Source of the DNA: Cellulomonas taurus
GTDB taxonomy: Bacteria > Actinomycetota > Actinomycetes > Actinomycetales > Cellulomonadaceae
Direction: 5' to 3'
Length of the DNA stretch: 64,000 bases
Assembly (NCBI RefSeq): GCF_012931845.1
Contig: NZ_CP051884.1
Coordinates: 124,001 to 188,000, forward strand
This document shows positions 51,393 through 60,933 of the stretch, one piece after another. A model generated the notes under the pieces. It made no database searches, was not told the origin of the DNA, and was given only the letters and a program-made list of their open reading frames with translations. How positions within the stretch are numbered: position 1 is the stretch's first letter; each line of letters opens with the position of its first letter. The position numbers were made by a program, and so were the translations under genes.

Positions 51393-53795
51393 TCAGCCCA
51401 CCAGCGCGGGTTCGCGTGCGAGCTGGGCGCCTTCCACGTCGACGTCCGGCACGATCCGGTGCAGCCAGCGCGGCAGCCACCACGCGTGCCGGCCGAGCAG
51501 GTGCATCACCGCCGGGATCAGCAGCATCCGCACCAGGAACGCGTCGACCAGCACCCCGAAGGCCAGGCCGAAGCCGATGGTCTGGATCATCACCGAATGC
51601 GCGAAGACGAAGCCGCCGAAGACCGAGATCATGATGATCGCGGCCGCGGTGACCACGACCCGGCCGTGCCGCAGCCCGTGCTGGACGGCGAGCCGGGCGG
51701 GCACCCCGTGGGCGTAGGCCTCGCGCATGCCGGTCACCAGGAACAGCTGGTAGTCCATCGCCAGGCCGAACAGGATCCCGACCAGCAGGATCGGCATGAA
51801 GCTGAGCACCGGACCCGGATGGTGGATGGAGAACAGGTCCGCCAGCCACCCCCACTGGAAGATCGCGGTCACACCACCGAACGTGGCCAGCACCGACAGC
51901 AGGAAGCCGAGGGTGGCGGTCACCGGGACCAGCACCGAGCGGAAGACGACGACCAGGATCACCAGCGACAGGCCGATCACCACCGCCAGGTAGAGCGGGA
52001 GCACGTCGGCGAGCTTCTGGCTGATGTCGATGTTCGCGCTGGCGGTCCCGGCCACGCCGAGGGTCACCCCGGACAGCCCCGCCGATCCGTCGCGCAGGCC
52101 GTGCACCAGGCTCTCGGTCTCCACCGTGTTCGCCCCGCGGGTCGGCACCACCTGGAACGCGAGCAGCTGGGAGTCGGTGGAGACACCGGCCGGTGCCACC
52201 CCGCTGACGTGGTCGACGTCGGCGATCGCGCTGCCGATCCGCGCCTGCGTGGCCACCAGATCCTCCTCGGACACCGGCGCACCCAGGTCGGCGACCACGA
52301 GCAGCGGGCTGGTGGCACCGGGGCCGAACGCGTCCTCGACCAACGAGTAGGCCCGGTAGGCGTCCGAGTCGACGGGTTCGGAGCCTCCGTCGGGCAGCCC
52401 GAGCCGCATGTCCAGCGCGGGCACTGCCATGACCAGCATCGCGCCCAGCCCGGCGACCAGGGTGATGACGGCACGGCGGGTGCTCATCGGGGTGGTGGGC
52501 AGCGGCTTGCGCCGCGCCGGACGCTGGCCGCGCCGCTCCCTGGCGGGGGTGATCCGGTACCCGGCCAGACTCAGCAGCGCCGGGGTGAGGGTGACCGCCA
52601 CGGCCATCGCGATCACGACGCAGGCGGCGGCGACGGTGCCCATCAGGCCGAGGAACGACACCCCGGTGACGTTGAGCGCGAGCAGCGCGATGACCACCGT
52701 GATCCCGGCGAAGATCACGGCGTTCCCGGAGGTGCCGTTCGCCCGGGCGATGGACTCGTGCAGCGGCACGCCGTCGCGCAGCTGGGTGCGGTGCCGGTTC
52801 AGGATGAACAGCGAGTAGTCGATCCCCACCGCGAGGCCGAGCATCAGTCCGAGCACCGGGATGACGGTGTTCATCTCGATCACGTCCGACAGGGCGAGCG
52901 ACCCGGTCAGCCCGATCCCGATGCCGACCAGGGCGTTGACCAACGGCAGGCCCGCACCGATGAACGTGCCGAGCATGACGAACAGCGTGATCGCGGCGAC
53001 CAGCAGCCCGACCGCCTCACCGGGACCGAACACCGACATCTGCGGCGGCTCGGCGGCGGCGCCGGCGCGCTCGACCAGGACCCCGTCGATGGGGTGCCCG
53101 TCGATCACACCGGCCACCGCGTCCAGCACCTCGGGGTCGACCGGGTCGTCGTCGAACTGAACGGCCGCGATGGCGGCCTCGCGGCTGTCGGAGACCGGGG
53201 TGACGGTGTTGGCGAGGTCGAGCAGCGTGGTGCCGTCGGCGAGAGCGGTCGCCTGGGCGTCGAGTGCGGCCCTGCCCTGCGTCAGGTCCTGCTGTTGAGC
53301 GTCCAGTGCGGCGAGCGCCGCCGCCTGCCCCGCGTCCTCGGCCTGTGCCCGCGCGCCGTCGAGCTGCTGCTGGGCGGCGTCCAGCGCGCCGCGTGCGTCG
53401 GTGAGCTGGGCCGCTCCGTCGGTGAGCTGCTGTCGCTGCTGTGCCATGGTCTCGGCGGAGGCGAACGGATCGACGGCACCGGCGACGCCGTCCAGGGCGG
53501 CCACGTCCTCGACCAGGGCGCCGATCGCTGCCTCGTCCCGCTCGTCGAAGCCCGATCCGTCCGTCGAGGCGAACACCAGCTGGCCGGATCCACCGCCGAC
53601 GTCCGGGAACCGGTCCTGGAGCTCCTCGGTCACCTGGGTGGTCGGGGTGTCGGCGATCTCGAAGGAGGAGACCAGCGGGCCGCTGAACGCGAGATAGGCG
53701 CCGACCGCGAGCACCAGGGCGACGACCCAGGCGGCGATGACGGCGCGCGCTCGGGTGGCGGCCCGCAGCCCGAGTCGGTACAGGAACGTTGCCAT
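51393..53795 (-). CDS. MMPL/RND-family membrane transporter
   Basis: 800 residues with the MMPL layout: helix 1, a large extracellular domain (about 45-190), five helices, a second extracellular domain and five more helices plus a C-terminal helix. The first outer domain contains a long Gln/Ala-rich coiled coil (AAQQQLDGARAQAEDAG in part). Two MMPL domains, Asp/Tyr residues for proton flow in IDYSLFILNRHR and MDYQLFLVTGMR. Exports a lipid or drug; substrate unknown. ATG at 53795. Lies downstream of a two-component pair on the same strand. Confidence 0.93.
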   Translation of the reverse strand: MATFLYRLGLRAATRARAVIAAWVVALVLAVGAYLAFSGPLVSSFEIADTPTTQVTEELQDRFPDVGGGSGQLVFASTDGSGFDERDEAAIGALVEDVAALDGVAGAVDPFASAETMAQQRQQLTDGAAQLTDARGALDAAQQQLDGARAQAEDAGQAAALAALDAQQQDLTQGRAALDAQATALADGTTLLDLANTVTPVSDSREAAIAAVQFDDDPVDPEVLDAVAGVIDGHPIDGVLVERAGAAAEPPQMSVFGPGEAVGLLVAAITLFVMLGTFIGAGLPLVNALVGIGIGLTGSLALSDVIEMNTVIPVLGLMLGLAVGIDYSLFILNRHRTQLRDGVPLHESIARANGTSGNAVIFAGITVVIALLALNVTGVSFLGLMGTVAAACVVIAMAVAVTLTPALLSLAGYRITPARERRGQRPARRKPLPTTPMSTRRAVITLVAGLGAMLVMAVPALDMRLGLPDGGSEPVDSDAYRAYSLVEDAFGPGATSPLLVVADLGAPVSEEDLVATQARIGSAIADVDHVSGVAPAGVSTDSQLLAFQVVPTRGANTVETESLVHGLRDGSAGLSGVTLGVAGTASANIDISQKLADVLPLYLAVVIGLSLVILVVVFRSVLVPVTATLGFLLSVLATFGGVTAIFQWGWLADLFSIHHPGPVLSFMPILLVGILFGLAMDYQLFLVTGMREAYAHGVPARLAVQHGLRHGRVVVTAAAIIMISVFGGFVFAHSVMIQTIGFGLAFGVLVDAFLVRMLLIPAVMHLLGRHAWWLPRWLHRIVPDVDVEGAQLAREPALVG

Positions 53796-53937
53796 GCGAA
53801 GGACCTCGTGGGGGTAGGGGGGTCTGGTCGGGTGGCGCAGCCCTCCGCCGCGCCACCCGCATCCCGAGTCTGTGCGGGCAGCCCCGCCCACCGCGTCGTC
53901 CCCTGGCACGCACCGGCTACCGCAGGTGCAGTAGGCG

Positions 53938-54597
53938 TCAGGCCAGCCCGGCCCGGTGCGCGAGCACCACGACCTGCGCCCGGTCGCGCGCACCGAGTTT
54001 GGTCATCGCGCGGTTCAGGTGCGTCTTGACCGTGAAGGGCGAGATCACCATGCGCGCGGCGATCTCCTTGTTGTCGGCGCCCCGGGCGGCGGCGGTCACC
54101 ACATCGCGCTCCCGCGCGGTCAAGGACGCGATCCGGCGCGCGAGTTCCTCGTCCTGGGTCTCCCGGGCCTGCCGCCGGGAGACGTCCTCCACCACGACGC
54201 TCAGCGCGTGCGCCGACAACGCTGCTCGCCCCTGCGCCACGTCCAGCACCGCGGCGACCAGCTCCTCCGGTCCGGCGCCCTTGCCCAGGAAGCCCGAGGC
54301 TCCGGCCCGCAGCGCCGCCACCGTCTCGGTGTCGCCGTCGAAGGTGGTCAGCACCAGGACGCGGGTGTTCGTCAACCGGGGGTCGCCGCGCAGACGACGG
54401 GTGGCCTCCACCCCGTGCATTCCGGGCATCCGCAGGTCCATCAGCACCACGTCCGGCACCAGGTCGACCGCCAGCCGCACCGCCTCGGCACCGTCGGTCG
54501 CCTCGCCCACCACCTCGATCCCGCCCGCGCCGTCCAGGATCGCGCGCAGACCGGTCCGCATCATCACCTGGTCGTCGACCAGCAGGACCCGGGTCAT
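53938..54597 (-). CDS. NarL/LuxR-family response regulator
   Basis: 219 residues: receiver with D54 (VLMDLRMPG) and K-containing GFLGKGAGP, then a LuxR helix-turn-helix (LTARERDVVTAAARGADNKEI region). ATG overlaps the stop of the kinase gene (ATGA). Its probable target is the MMPL exporter gene 142 bp downstream, by position. Confidence 0.95.
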   Translation of the reverse strand: MTRVLLVDDQVMMRTGLRAILDGAGGIEVVGEATDGAEAVRLAVDLVPDVVLMDLRMPGMHGVEATRRLRGDPRLTNTRVLVLTTFDGDTETVAALRAGASGFLGKGAGPEELVAAVLDVAQGRAALSAHALSVVVEDVSRRQARETQDEELARRIASLTARERDVVTAAARGADNKEIAARMVISPFTVKTHLNRAMTKLGARDRAQVVVLAHRAGLA

Positions 54598-55835
54598 CGG
54601 GTCGCGTCCGTCGCGTCCGACCGTGCGGCCGGGTGCCGGGTCCGGGGCAGCCACGCGCGCAGGGTGAAGACGTCCGCCGCCGCGCCGACCTCCAGGCGGC
54701 CACCGGTCTGCTCCACCCGCTCGCGCATCCCCACCAGCCCGTAGCCGCCGACCGGCCGAGCAGCCCGCACCGCCACCAGGTTCACCACCACCAGCACGAT
54801 CGCGTCGCCCTCGTCGTGGATCGTCAGCGTCACGTCACCGTCGCCGTGCCGATGGGCGTTGGTCAGCGCCTCCTGCACCACCCGGTAGAGCGCGGCCCCG
54901 GTCGCGGGGTCCACCCCGTCCAGCTCCAGATCGACGTCGGCGCGGACCACATCGCCCCGCGACCGCGCGTCGGCCAGCAGCGCCGGGATGCCGCTCGCCG
55001 ATGCCCGGCCCGCCAGGTCGTCGTCCTCCGCGGGCTGGGTCGACCGGAGCACCGCCACGATGTCCCGCAGCTCCGACAGCACCGCCCGACTCGCCCCGCG
55101 CACCTGCCGCAACGATTCCTCGGCCCGCTCCGGGTCCTCGCGCAGGTGCCGTTCGGCAGCACCGGCCTGCATGTTGATCGCGGCGATGGAGTGCGCCACC
55201 GCGTCGTGCAGGTCGCGGGCGATCCGCAGGCGTTCATCGGTGATGTGCCGGGCGGTCTCGCTCGCCCGCGCCGCACGGATCGCGGCAGCCTCGTGTTCCA
55301 GGGCCAGCACGTGGTCGCGGTTCGCCCACACGGCCGAGCCCAGACCGAGGGCGAGTGCCGTCCAGGTGCCCACCGTCAGGAGCGCCACCGGCAGCGGTTG
55401 CCCGTCACCCGCCCGGGTCATCGTGGGGGCCAGCACGACGAGCACACCCGCCGCCAGCACCAGCACCGAACGCCGGCGCGCGTACATCGCCGCGTTGAAC
55501 AGCGCCGCGCAGGTGAGCACGGCGTACACCGTCGGGTCGGCCCCCACCGCGGCGGCGACCACCGTGAGGCCACCGACCACGGCGGTGGCCAGCTGCGGAT
55601 GCCGATGGCGCAGCGCCAGCGTCACCGTGACCGCCGCCAGGACCACCAGCTCGGCCACCGCGCCGTCGCGGACCACCAACCAGCCGCGCACGACGATCGC
55701 GATCAGCAGCGCGAGATCCAGCAGACCTTCCCACCAGTCGCCACCGGCCCGGTGCCCCGGGATCCACCGGTACCAGGCGGTCGACCGCTGCCCGCTCGGC
55801 GCGTTCGCATCGTCCAGGGGATCGGCGGTCGCCAT
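54594..55835 (-). CDS. NarL-type sensor histidine kinase
   Basis: 413 residues: about six membrane helices without a large outer domain (40-170), dimerisation helix with phospho-acceptor His210 in RIARDLHDAVAHS, and HATPase with EALTNAHRHG and GYGLVGMRER. ATG with AGGGGG upstream. First gene of a kinase-regulator-(MMPL) set. Such intramembrane kinases often sense cell-envelope stress. Confidence 0.95.
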   Translation of the reverse strand: MATADPLDDANAPSGQRSTAWYRWIPGHRAGGDWWEGLLDLALLIAIVVRGWLVVRDGAVAELVVLAAVTVTLALRHRHPQLATAVVGGLTVVAAAVGADPTVYAVLTCAALFNAAMYARRRSVLVLAAGVLVVLAPTMTRAGDGQPLPVALLTVGTWTALALGLGSAVWANRDHVLALEHEAAAIRAARASETARHITDERLRIARDLHDAVAHSIAAINMQAGAAERHLREDPERAEESLRQVRGASRAVLSELRDIVAVLRSTQPAEDDDLAGRASASGIPALLADARSRGDVVRADVDLELDGVDPATGAALYRVVQEALTNAHRHGDGDVTLTIHDEGDAIVLVVVNLVAVRAARPVGGYGLVGMRERVEQTGGRLEVGAAADVFTLRAWLPRTRHPAARSDATDATR

Positions 55836-56088
55836 CTGCCCCCTGTCGTCGTGGTCGGACCGAACACCGGCACCCCGTGCGGTGCTCGGCGTGGTCCAGC
55901 ATCCACGTCCCCGCCCGGGACGTCACGCATCCGGCGCCTCGCGGCGCGGGAATCAGCTCAGCGGCGTAGGCGGCTACTGCGGTCGCAGTAGCGGCGATGG
56001 TTCACCCCGGGTCGGCGCCATGGTGTGCTGCCTCGACCGGCCCCGGACACCGCGTCGCCGAGGGAGCGTGGCGGCTGCTGCGTCCTGC
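55836..56088. other. 253-bp intergenic region upstream of the NarL-type kinase
   Basis: Holds the promoter of the kinase operon and the end of the zinc-ribbon transcript. A perfect 8-bp inverted repeat GCTACTGC-GGTC-GCAGTAGC lies at 55973-55992; it could be a terminator for the zinc-ribbon gene or an operator for the kinase operon. Nothing else seen. Confidence 0.5.
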
Positions 56089-56703
56089 TCAGACCGCGAG
56101 CGTGTCCAGTCGTCGAGCGAGCACCTCCAGCCCGTGCAGCACGCCCGGGCGGTTCTTGGCGCTCAGCAGCCAGCCCGGGAGGCGATGGCCGAGCTGCCGG
56201 TCCGCCGGGCGGGCGCCGTTCGGCCGGTTCGGGGTGCCCAGGAAGTCCCGCAGGTAGTCGAGGTGGGAGCGGTTCGCCACCCACAGCTGGTGGCCCGCGC
56301 ACGGGGTGGTCAGCCAGAACGGCAGTCCGTACGGCGCGTCCACCCCGTCGGCGACGTCGATCAGCGGCTCGACGGTCTCGACCTCACGGCGCCCGCCGCA
56401 CGGACACGGCTCTGCCGCGGGATGACGCCCGGCGACCAGCCAGGACACCGCGGTGCTGCGTCGGCCGCAGGTGGCGCAGCGCCGCACCACGTGGGCGGAG
56501 AAACGGCCGATCGGGGACGGTCGATCCCCTTCCCACTGCCGACAGCACGCGCACCAGTGGCCCTGGGCGCCGCCGGTGCGCGTCCAGGTGCATCGGGTGC
56601 ACCTCACCACCCCCCGCAGGAGGTGCGCGGGACCAGCACACCGGGGACAGGTCAGCCAGACATCGTCGCGGGGCACCGCCCGCAACGGCCGCACACTGTT
56701 CAC
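56089..56703 (-). CDS. Multi-zinc-ribbon protein of unknown function (204 aa)
   Basis: Soluble protein with repeated cysteine pairs: TCPRC and RCTRC, WCACC, RCATCG and CPCGG, i.e. two to three zinc ribbons in the first 105 residues. The second half (PYGLPFWLTTPCAGHQLWVAN, RLPGWLLSAKNRPGVL) is a conserved-looking helical domain I have seen beside TFIIB-type zinc ribbons but cannot name. GTG start with TACGCT 6 nt upstream, so probably leaderless. Lies 38 bp downstream of the IPP isomerase gene, but its own promoter argues that it is a separate unit. Confidence 0.75.
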   Translation of the reverse strand: MNSVRPLRAVPRDDVWLTCPRCAGPAHLLRGVVRCTRCTWTRTGGAQGHWCACCRQWEGDRPSPIGRFSAHVVRRCATCGRRSTAVSWLVAGRHPAAEPCPCGGRREVETVEPLIDVADGVDAPYGLPFWLTTPCAGHQLWVANRSHLDYLRDFLGTPNRPNGARPADRQLGHRLPGWLLSAKNRPGVLHGLEVLARRLDTLAV

Positions 56704-56709
56704 CGGCCG

Positions 56710-56715
56710 AGCGTA
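56710..56715 (-). promoter_or_regulatory. -10 element for leaderless zinc-ribbon gene
   Basis: TACGCT on the minus strand, 6 nt before the GTG at 56703. Confidence 0.4.
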
Positions 56716-56741
56716 GAACCGATCGACGGCAGGCCGCGCAG

Positions 56742-57866
56742 CTACCGCCCCGACCGCCGCGCGTAGGCCCCGGCGTCGATCCCGCGCAGCTCGCAGAACT
56801 CCCGCACCGGCCCGGTGATCAGCAGATCGGTCTGCCGCAGCTCCGCGGGGGTCCGGGCGCCGACCAGCGTCATGATGTCGCCGATCTGGTGCAGCCAGGT
56901 CTCGATCTTCGTGACCAGGGCGACCTCGCCGTCGGTGAGCAGGGTGCGCAGGAAGCCGCCCGCGACCCCGACCGCCAGGGCGCCGAGCGCCAGCGCCCGC
57001 ACCACGTCCAGCGGGTGCCGCACACCACCGGAGGCGAGCAGGTCCACCCCGCAGTCGGCGGCGTCCAGCAGGCCCTCGGGCGCCGACTGGCCCCAGTTCG
57101 CCAGGTAGCCCATCCCGCCGTCGGTGCGCCGGTCGGACTCGATGGCGGTGAAGTCGGTGCCGCCCCGGCCGGAGACGTCCACCGCCGCCACCCCGAGGTC
57201 ACGCAGGGCGGTGACGGTGCCGCGGGACATCCCGGCGCCGACCTCCTTGGCGATCACCGGGACGCCGACCGCCTCGACGATGGCCGCGAGGTTGTCCGAC
57301 CAGCGGGTGAAGTCGCGGTCGCCCTCCGGCATGACGATCTCCTGCGCCGGGTTCAGGTGCACCTGCAGCGCGTCGGCCTCCAGGATCTCCACCGAGCGGC
57401 GGGCCTGGGCGGGGGACAGGTTCGGGTTGATGTTGGCCAGCACGAAGCCGTCCGGGTTCGCCTCGCGCAGCACCCGGAAGGAGGGGATCGCGGCCGGTTC
57501 GCGGTGCAGGATCCCGGTGGAGCCGCTGGCGATCGGCACACCGGTCTCCCGGGCGGCGCGGGCCAGGGCCCGGTTGATGGTCCCGGTGTGCTGGGTGCCG
57601 CCGGTCATCGCGTTGATGTAGAGCGGCACGCCCCAGTGCAGGACGCGGCCGTGCACCGCGAGGTCGACCTCGGCCCGGTTCCCCGCGGCGAGGGCGTGGT
57701 TCATCGGCCGCACGAAGTCGAAGTCGTGGCCGCGCGGCTCGGCGTGCTGCTCGGAGGCCAGCCGCACGTGGTCGGCCTTGCGCACGGCATCGCGCTCGGC
57801 GGGTGTGTGGCCGGTGTTCGGTGCGGTGTCGCTCCCGCCCGAGGTGGTGGGGAAGTCGCCGGTCAC
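56742..57866 (-). CDS. fni: Type 2 isopentenyl-diphosphate delta-isomerase
   Basis: 374-residue FMN/NADPH-dependent enzyme that interconverts IPP and DMAPP. Typical blocks: RKADHVRLA, NAMTGG, PIASGSTGI, NINPN, ALQVHLNPAQEIVMPEGDRDF (the HLNxxQE substrate loop), VIAKEVGAGMS, DVSGRGGTDF and SGGVRHPLD. Last enzyme of the operon; its GTG overlaps the stop of the phosphomevalonate kinase gene by 4 bp. Confidence 0.97.
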   Translation of the reverse strand: MTGDFPTTSGGSDTAPNTGHTPAERDAVRKADHVRLASEQHAEPRGHDFDFVRPMNHALAAGNRAEVDLAVHGRVLHWGVPLYINAMTGGTQHTGTINRALARAARETGVPIASGSTGILHREPAAIPSFRVLREANPDGFVLANINPNLSPAQARRSVEILEADALQVHLNPAQEIVMPEGDRDFTRWSDNLAAIVEAVGVPVIAKEVGAGMSRGTVTALRDLGVAAVDVSGRGGTDFTAIESDRRTDGGMGYLANWGQSAPEGLLDAADCGVDLLASGGVRHPLDVVRALALGALAVGVAGGFLRTLLTDGEVALVTKIETWLHQIGDIMTLVGARTPAELRQTDLLITGPVREFCELRGIDAGAYARRSGR

Positions 57867-58939
57867 GGGGTCGGCTCCGCCACGTGCAGGTCCAGGTGCC
57901 GCACCCCGGTGGACTCCCAGGCCCGGATCATCGGACCCAGGTCGCTGCCCCGGTCGACCAGCACGATCCCGCAGTCACCGCCACCGGCGCCGGAGGACTT
58001 CGCGGCGGCCCCGACGGTCTCGGCGCCCTCGCACAGCGCGCGCAGCGCGGGCGTCTCCACATCGACCCCGGCGGCGCCCGCCAGGGAGGTGAGCAGCCCG
58101 CGCGCCCGGCGCAGCTGGACCTTCGCGGCCGGTGCGTCGTCGTGGGCGATGGCGTCGGCGAGGGCGTCGACGCAGTCCCGGGACTCGGCCAGGAAGTCGG
58201 GGTAGTGCGACTCGGCGGCGCCCTTGCGGGACTGCATCGCCTCGACCAGGCGGGTGGTGGACGCGGGCTGCCCGGTCCAGCCGACCACCAGGTCCATCGT
58301 CCGCGGGGTGGGCAGTCGGCGCACCGACAGGCCGGGCCAGTCGGCGGCGAGCAGGTCGGTCAGCGGGGTGCCGGTCTCCAGGCGGAGCCGGACCCATTCC
58401 CGGTCCAGGGCGGCGTAGCGGATCCACCCGCCGTAGAGGCTGGCCGCGACGTCGCCGCCGGAGCCCATCGGGTTGACCCGCATGGTGGCCAGCAGCGCCA
58501 GCTTCAGCAGCGACGAGGTCGGCAGGTGCAGCTGGTAGAAGGTGTCCAGCGCACGCACGGTGGCGGCGGTGACGGCCGCCGAGGACCCGAGGCCGAACTT
58601 CCGCCCGGAGTCGTCGTCGAGCTGGCTGCTGATCTCGATGTCGTAGAAGGACAGGCTGCGACCCTGCTCGGTGGCGAATCGCTCCACCACGGCGATGGCC
58701 GCCAGCACGTAGTCGAAGGGCCGCGAGTCGTGGTCGAGCACCACCCGGTGGCCGTTGCGCCGCCAGACGATCGGCAACCGGCCGTACTGGTCGGAGGTGA
58801 TCGACCCGGCGTCCTCGGCCGGGGCCAGCCGGACGGTGATGTCCCGGTCGACGCCGATCAGGATCGCCGGGTACCCGGCCTCCACCACCGCGTACTCCCC
58901 GGCGACGAACAGCTTGCCGTGCGCGTGGGTCTCGATCAT
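57863..58939 (-). CDS. mvaK2: Phosphomevalonate kinase
   Basis: 358-residue GHMP kinase converting phosphomevalonate to diphosphomevalonate. N-terminal AHGKLFVAGEYAVVEAGYPA, ATP-loop GLGSSAAVTAA, and C-terminal SSGAGGGDCGI motif. Bacterial-type PMK of the Streptomyces/Gram-positive kind. ATG; its stop overlaps the isomerase start, and its start overlaps the stop of mvaD by 4 bp. Confidence 0.96.
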   Translation of the reverse strand: MIETHAHGKLFVAGEYAVVEAGYPAILIGVDRDITVRLAPAEDAGSITSDQYGRLPIVWRRNGHRVVLDHDSRPFDYVLAAIAVVERFATEQGRSLSFYDIEISSQLDDDSGRKFGLGSSAAVTAATVRALDTFYQLHLPTSSLLKLALLATMRVNPMGSGGDVAASLYGGWIRYAALDREWVRLRLETGTPLTDLLAADWPGLSVRRLPTPRTMDLVVGWTGQPASTTRLVEAMQSRKGAAESHYPDFLAESRDCVDALADAIAHDDAPAAKVQLRRARGLLTSLAGAAGVDVETPALRALCEGAETVGAAAKSSGAGGGDCGIVLVDRGSDLGPMIRAWESTGVRHLDLHVAEPTP

Positions 58940-59952
58940 GCGACCGCCCCCGCCACGCTCAGCGCCGGACCCGGCCGGGCGGTGATCACCAGGCGGTCCA
59001 GCTCACCGTCCGGGCCCTTGGACAGTGCGGCCGCCACCCGGTCCAGGTCGGCGGCGGCGCACAGCACCTTGACGTTCGGCCCGGCGTCCATCGTGGCCCA
59101 GCAGGGCAGACCGGCGGCGCGCAGGGCCGCCACCTCGTCCAGCACCGCGACCGTCTGGCCGGTCCAGTACCGCACCGGGGGCCGGGCGCCGAGCATCGTG
59201 GCGTGCATCCGCAGCGCGTTCGACTCGGCCAGCTCACCCAGCCCGGCCAGGTCACCGGCGGCGACCCGGTCCAGCATCAGCGTGACGTCCTGTTCGGTGG
59301 ACTCGACCCACCCGGCGAAGAACGGCGAGGTCTGCACGGTCCGGCGCATCGCCTCCCGGCTGGACACCGACTTGATCCCGGGGTTCAGCACGACCACCGC
59401 CATCGCCGGGTCCAGGGCGCCGCCGGGCTCGCCGCCGGGCACCGGCTCGGCGTAGCTGCTGGCGTCGTCCTCGCCCGCGTGCCAGACCACCAGACCGCCG
59501 AACACCGAGCGGCAGGCCGAACCGGAGCCGCGCCGGGCCAGTCGGGACAGCCCCCGCGGGTCCGGGTCGAGGCCGTAGGCGCGGGCACCGGCACCGGCCA
59601 GCGCGGCGAAGCCGGAGGCGGAGGAGGCGAGACCGGCACCGATCGGCACGGTGGAGGTGGAGGTGACCCGGGCGAACCCGCCGCCGCCCGCCTGCTCGCG
59701 CACCAGGTCCAGGAAGCGACGCACCCGGTCCAGCGAGTTCCCGGTCATCGGTGCCCCGTCCAGGGTGGCGATGTCGGCACCGGCGGCCTGCGCCTCCGGG
59801 TCGTCCGGCACCACGGTGGTGGTGCTGCGGAACGCGTCCAGGGTCAGGGACAGCGACGAGGTGGCCGGCAGGGCGAGCGTCTCGTCGCGCTTGCCCCAGT
59901 ACTTGGCGAGCGCGATGTTGGCGTGCGCGACGGCGGTCGCGGGAGCAGTCAT
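58936..59952 (-). CDS. mvaD: Diphosphomevalonate decarboxylase
   Basis: 338-residue GHMP-family enzyme that phosphorylates and decarboxylates diphosphomevalonate to IPP. Signature AHANIALAKYWGKRDE at the start, LPATSSLSLTLD, GLASSASGFAAL ATP loop, and MDAGPNVKVL near the end. ATG at 59952 overlaps the mevalonate kinase stop; an in-frame extension upstream is inside that gene and is rejected. Confidence 0.97.
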   Translation of the reverse strand: MTAPATAVAHANIALAKYWGKRDETLALPATSSLSLTLDAFRSTTTVVPDDPEAQAAGADIATLDGAPMTGNSLDRVRRFLDLVREQAGGGGFARVTSTSTVPIGAGLASSASGFAALAGAGARAYGLDPDPRGLSRLARRGSGSACRSVFGGLVVWHAGEDDASSYAEPVPGGEPGGALDPAMAVVVLNPGIKSVSSREAMRRTVQTSPFFAGWVESTEQDVTLMLDRVAAGDLAGLGELAESNALRMHATMLGARPPVRYWTGQTVAVLDEVAALRAAGLPCWATMDAGPNVKVLCAAADLDRVAAALSKGPDGELDRLVITARPGPALSVAGAVA

Positions 59953-60926
59953 GCGAGGGGCACCTGGGTGGGGGAGGGCTGACGCGCGTCGATCCGGTGC
60001 AGCCGATGCAACCACGTGCGCGGTGCGCCCGAGCGGCGCAGGGCAGCGGCGATGCTACCAGCGGAGTCGGCGTCGGCGGCGAGGGCCAACAGGCATCCGC
60101 CCTGGCCGCCACCGGTCAGCTTCGCGCCGAGCGCCCCGGCGTCCAGGGCCGTGCGCTGCAACCTGTCCAGCTCCGGCGAGGACACCCCCAGCTCGGAGAG
60201 TGCCTGGTGGGCGCGGGTCAGTCGTTCGCCCAGCAGCACCGGCCGGTCGAGGCGCAGGTCCTCCACGGTGGCCCGGGTGATCTGCCCGAGCTCGGTGATC
60301 AGCTGCGCGCCCCGGGCCGGGTGCCGCTCCCGGAACGACCGCACATCGGCGACCGCGACCCGGGTCCGGCCGTGCACCCCGGTGTCGGCGACCACCAGGT
60401 GCGCGTTCAGCCGCAGGTCCAGCGGCCGCATCGCCCCGCCCTGGAACCACACCGGCACCGTGGAGGCGGTGGTCCGCGCGTCCAACCCGGACGGGCTGCC
60501 GTGCGCCACCCGTTCCCCGACCTGCACCAGGTCGAAGTGCTCCTGCGCGGTCAGGGTGCGACCGGCCAGGTCGGCCAGCGCCAGGGCCAGGGCACCGGCG
60601 GTCGCCGCCGACGACCCCAGACCGCGGGCGGCCGGGATGCTGGACTCGGTGCTCAGGGTGAGGTCGCGGTGCGGCAGCCCGAGGTGGTCCAGGGTGGCCT
60701 CGATCGCGGCCCGGGGCGCGAACAGCTCCTCCGGGGCGTCGGCGAGCGGACCGGAGTACAGCACCGACTCGATGGCCAGCGGACCGGGTTCGTGCCGGGC
60801 GGTGGCACGCATGGGCAGGCTGGCGAGGGGCAGCGCGATGGCCGGCTCGCCGTAGACCACGGCGTGCTCCCCGGTCAGGATCACCTTGGCGCGGGTGTGC
60901 CCCGTACCGGTGCGGTTCTCGATCAT
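59949..60926 (-). CDS. mvaK1: Mevalonate kinase
   Basis: 325-residue GHMP kinase phosphorylating mevalonate. AKVILTGEHAVVYGEPA at the N-terminus, ATP loop ARGLGSSAATAGAL, Asp in SGLDARTT, and C-terminal KLTGGGQGGC. First committed enzyme encoded in the operon. ATG with GGAG 3 nt upstream, 7 bp after the permease stop, so permease and kinase are translated from one message. Confidence 0.97.
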   Translation of the reverse strand: MIENRTGTGHTRAKVILTGEHAVVYGEPAIALPLASLPMRATARHEPGPLAIESVLYSGPLADAPEELFAPRAAIEATLDHLGLPHRDLTLSTESSIPAARGLGSSAATAGALALALADLAGRTLTAQEHFDLVQVGERVAHGSPSGLDARTTASTVPVWFQGGAMRPLDLRLNAHLVVADTGVHGRTRVAVADVRSFRERHPARGAQLITELGQITRATVEDLRLDRPVLLGERLTRAHQALSELGVSSPELDRLQRTALDAGALGAKLTGGGQGGCLLALAADADSAGSIAAALRRSGAPRTWLHRLHRIDARQPSPTQVPLA

Positions 60927-60933
60927 CGGCTCC

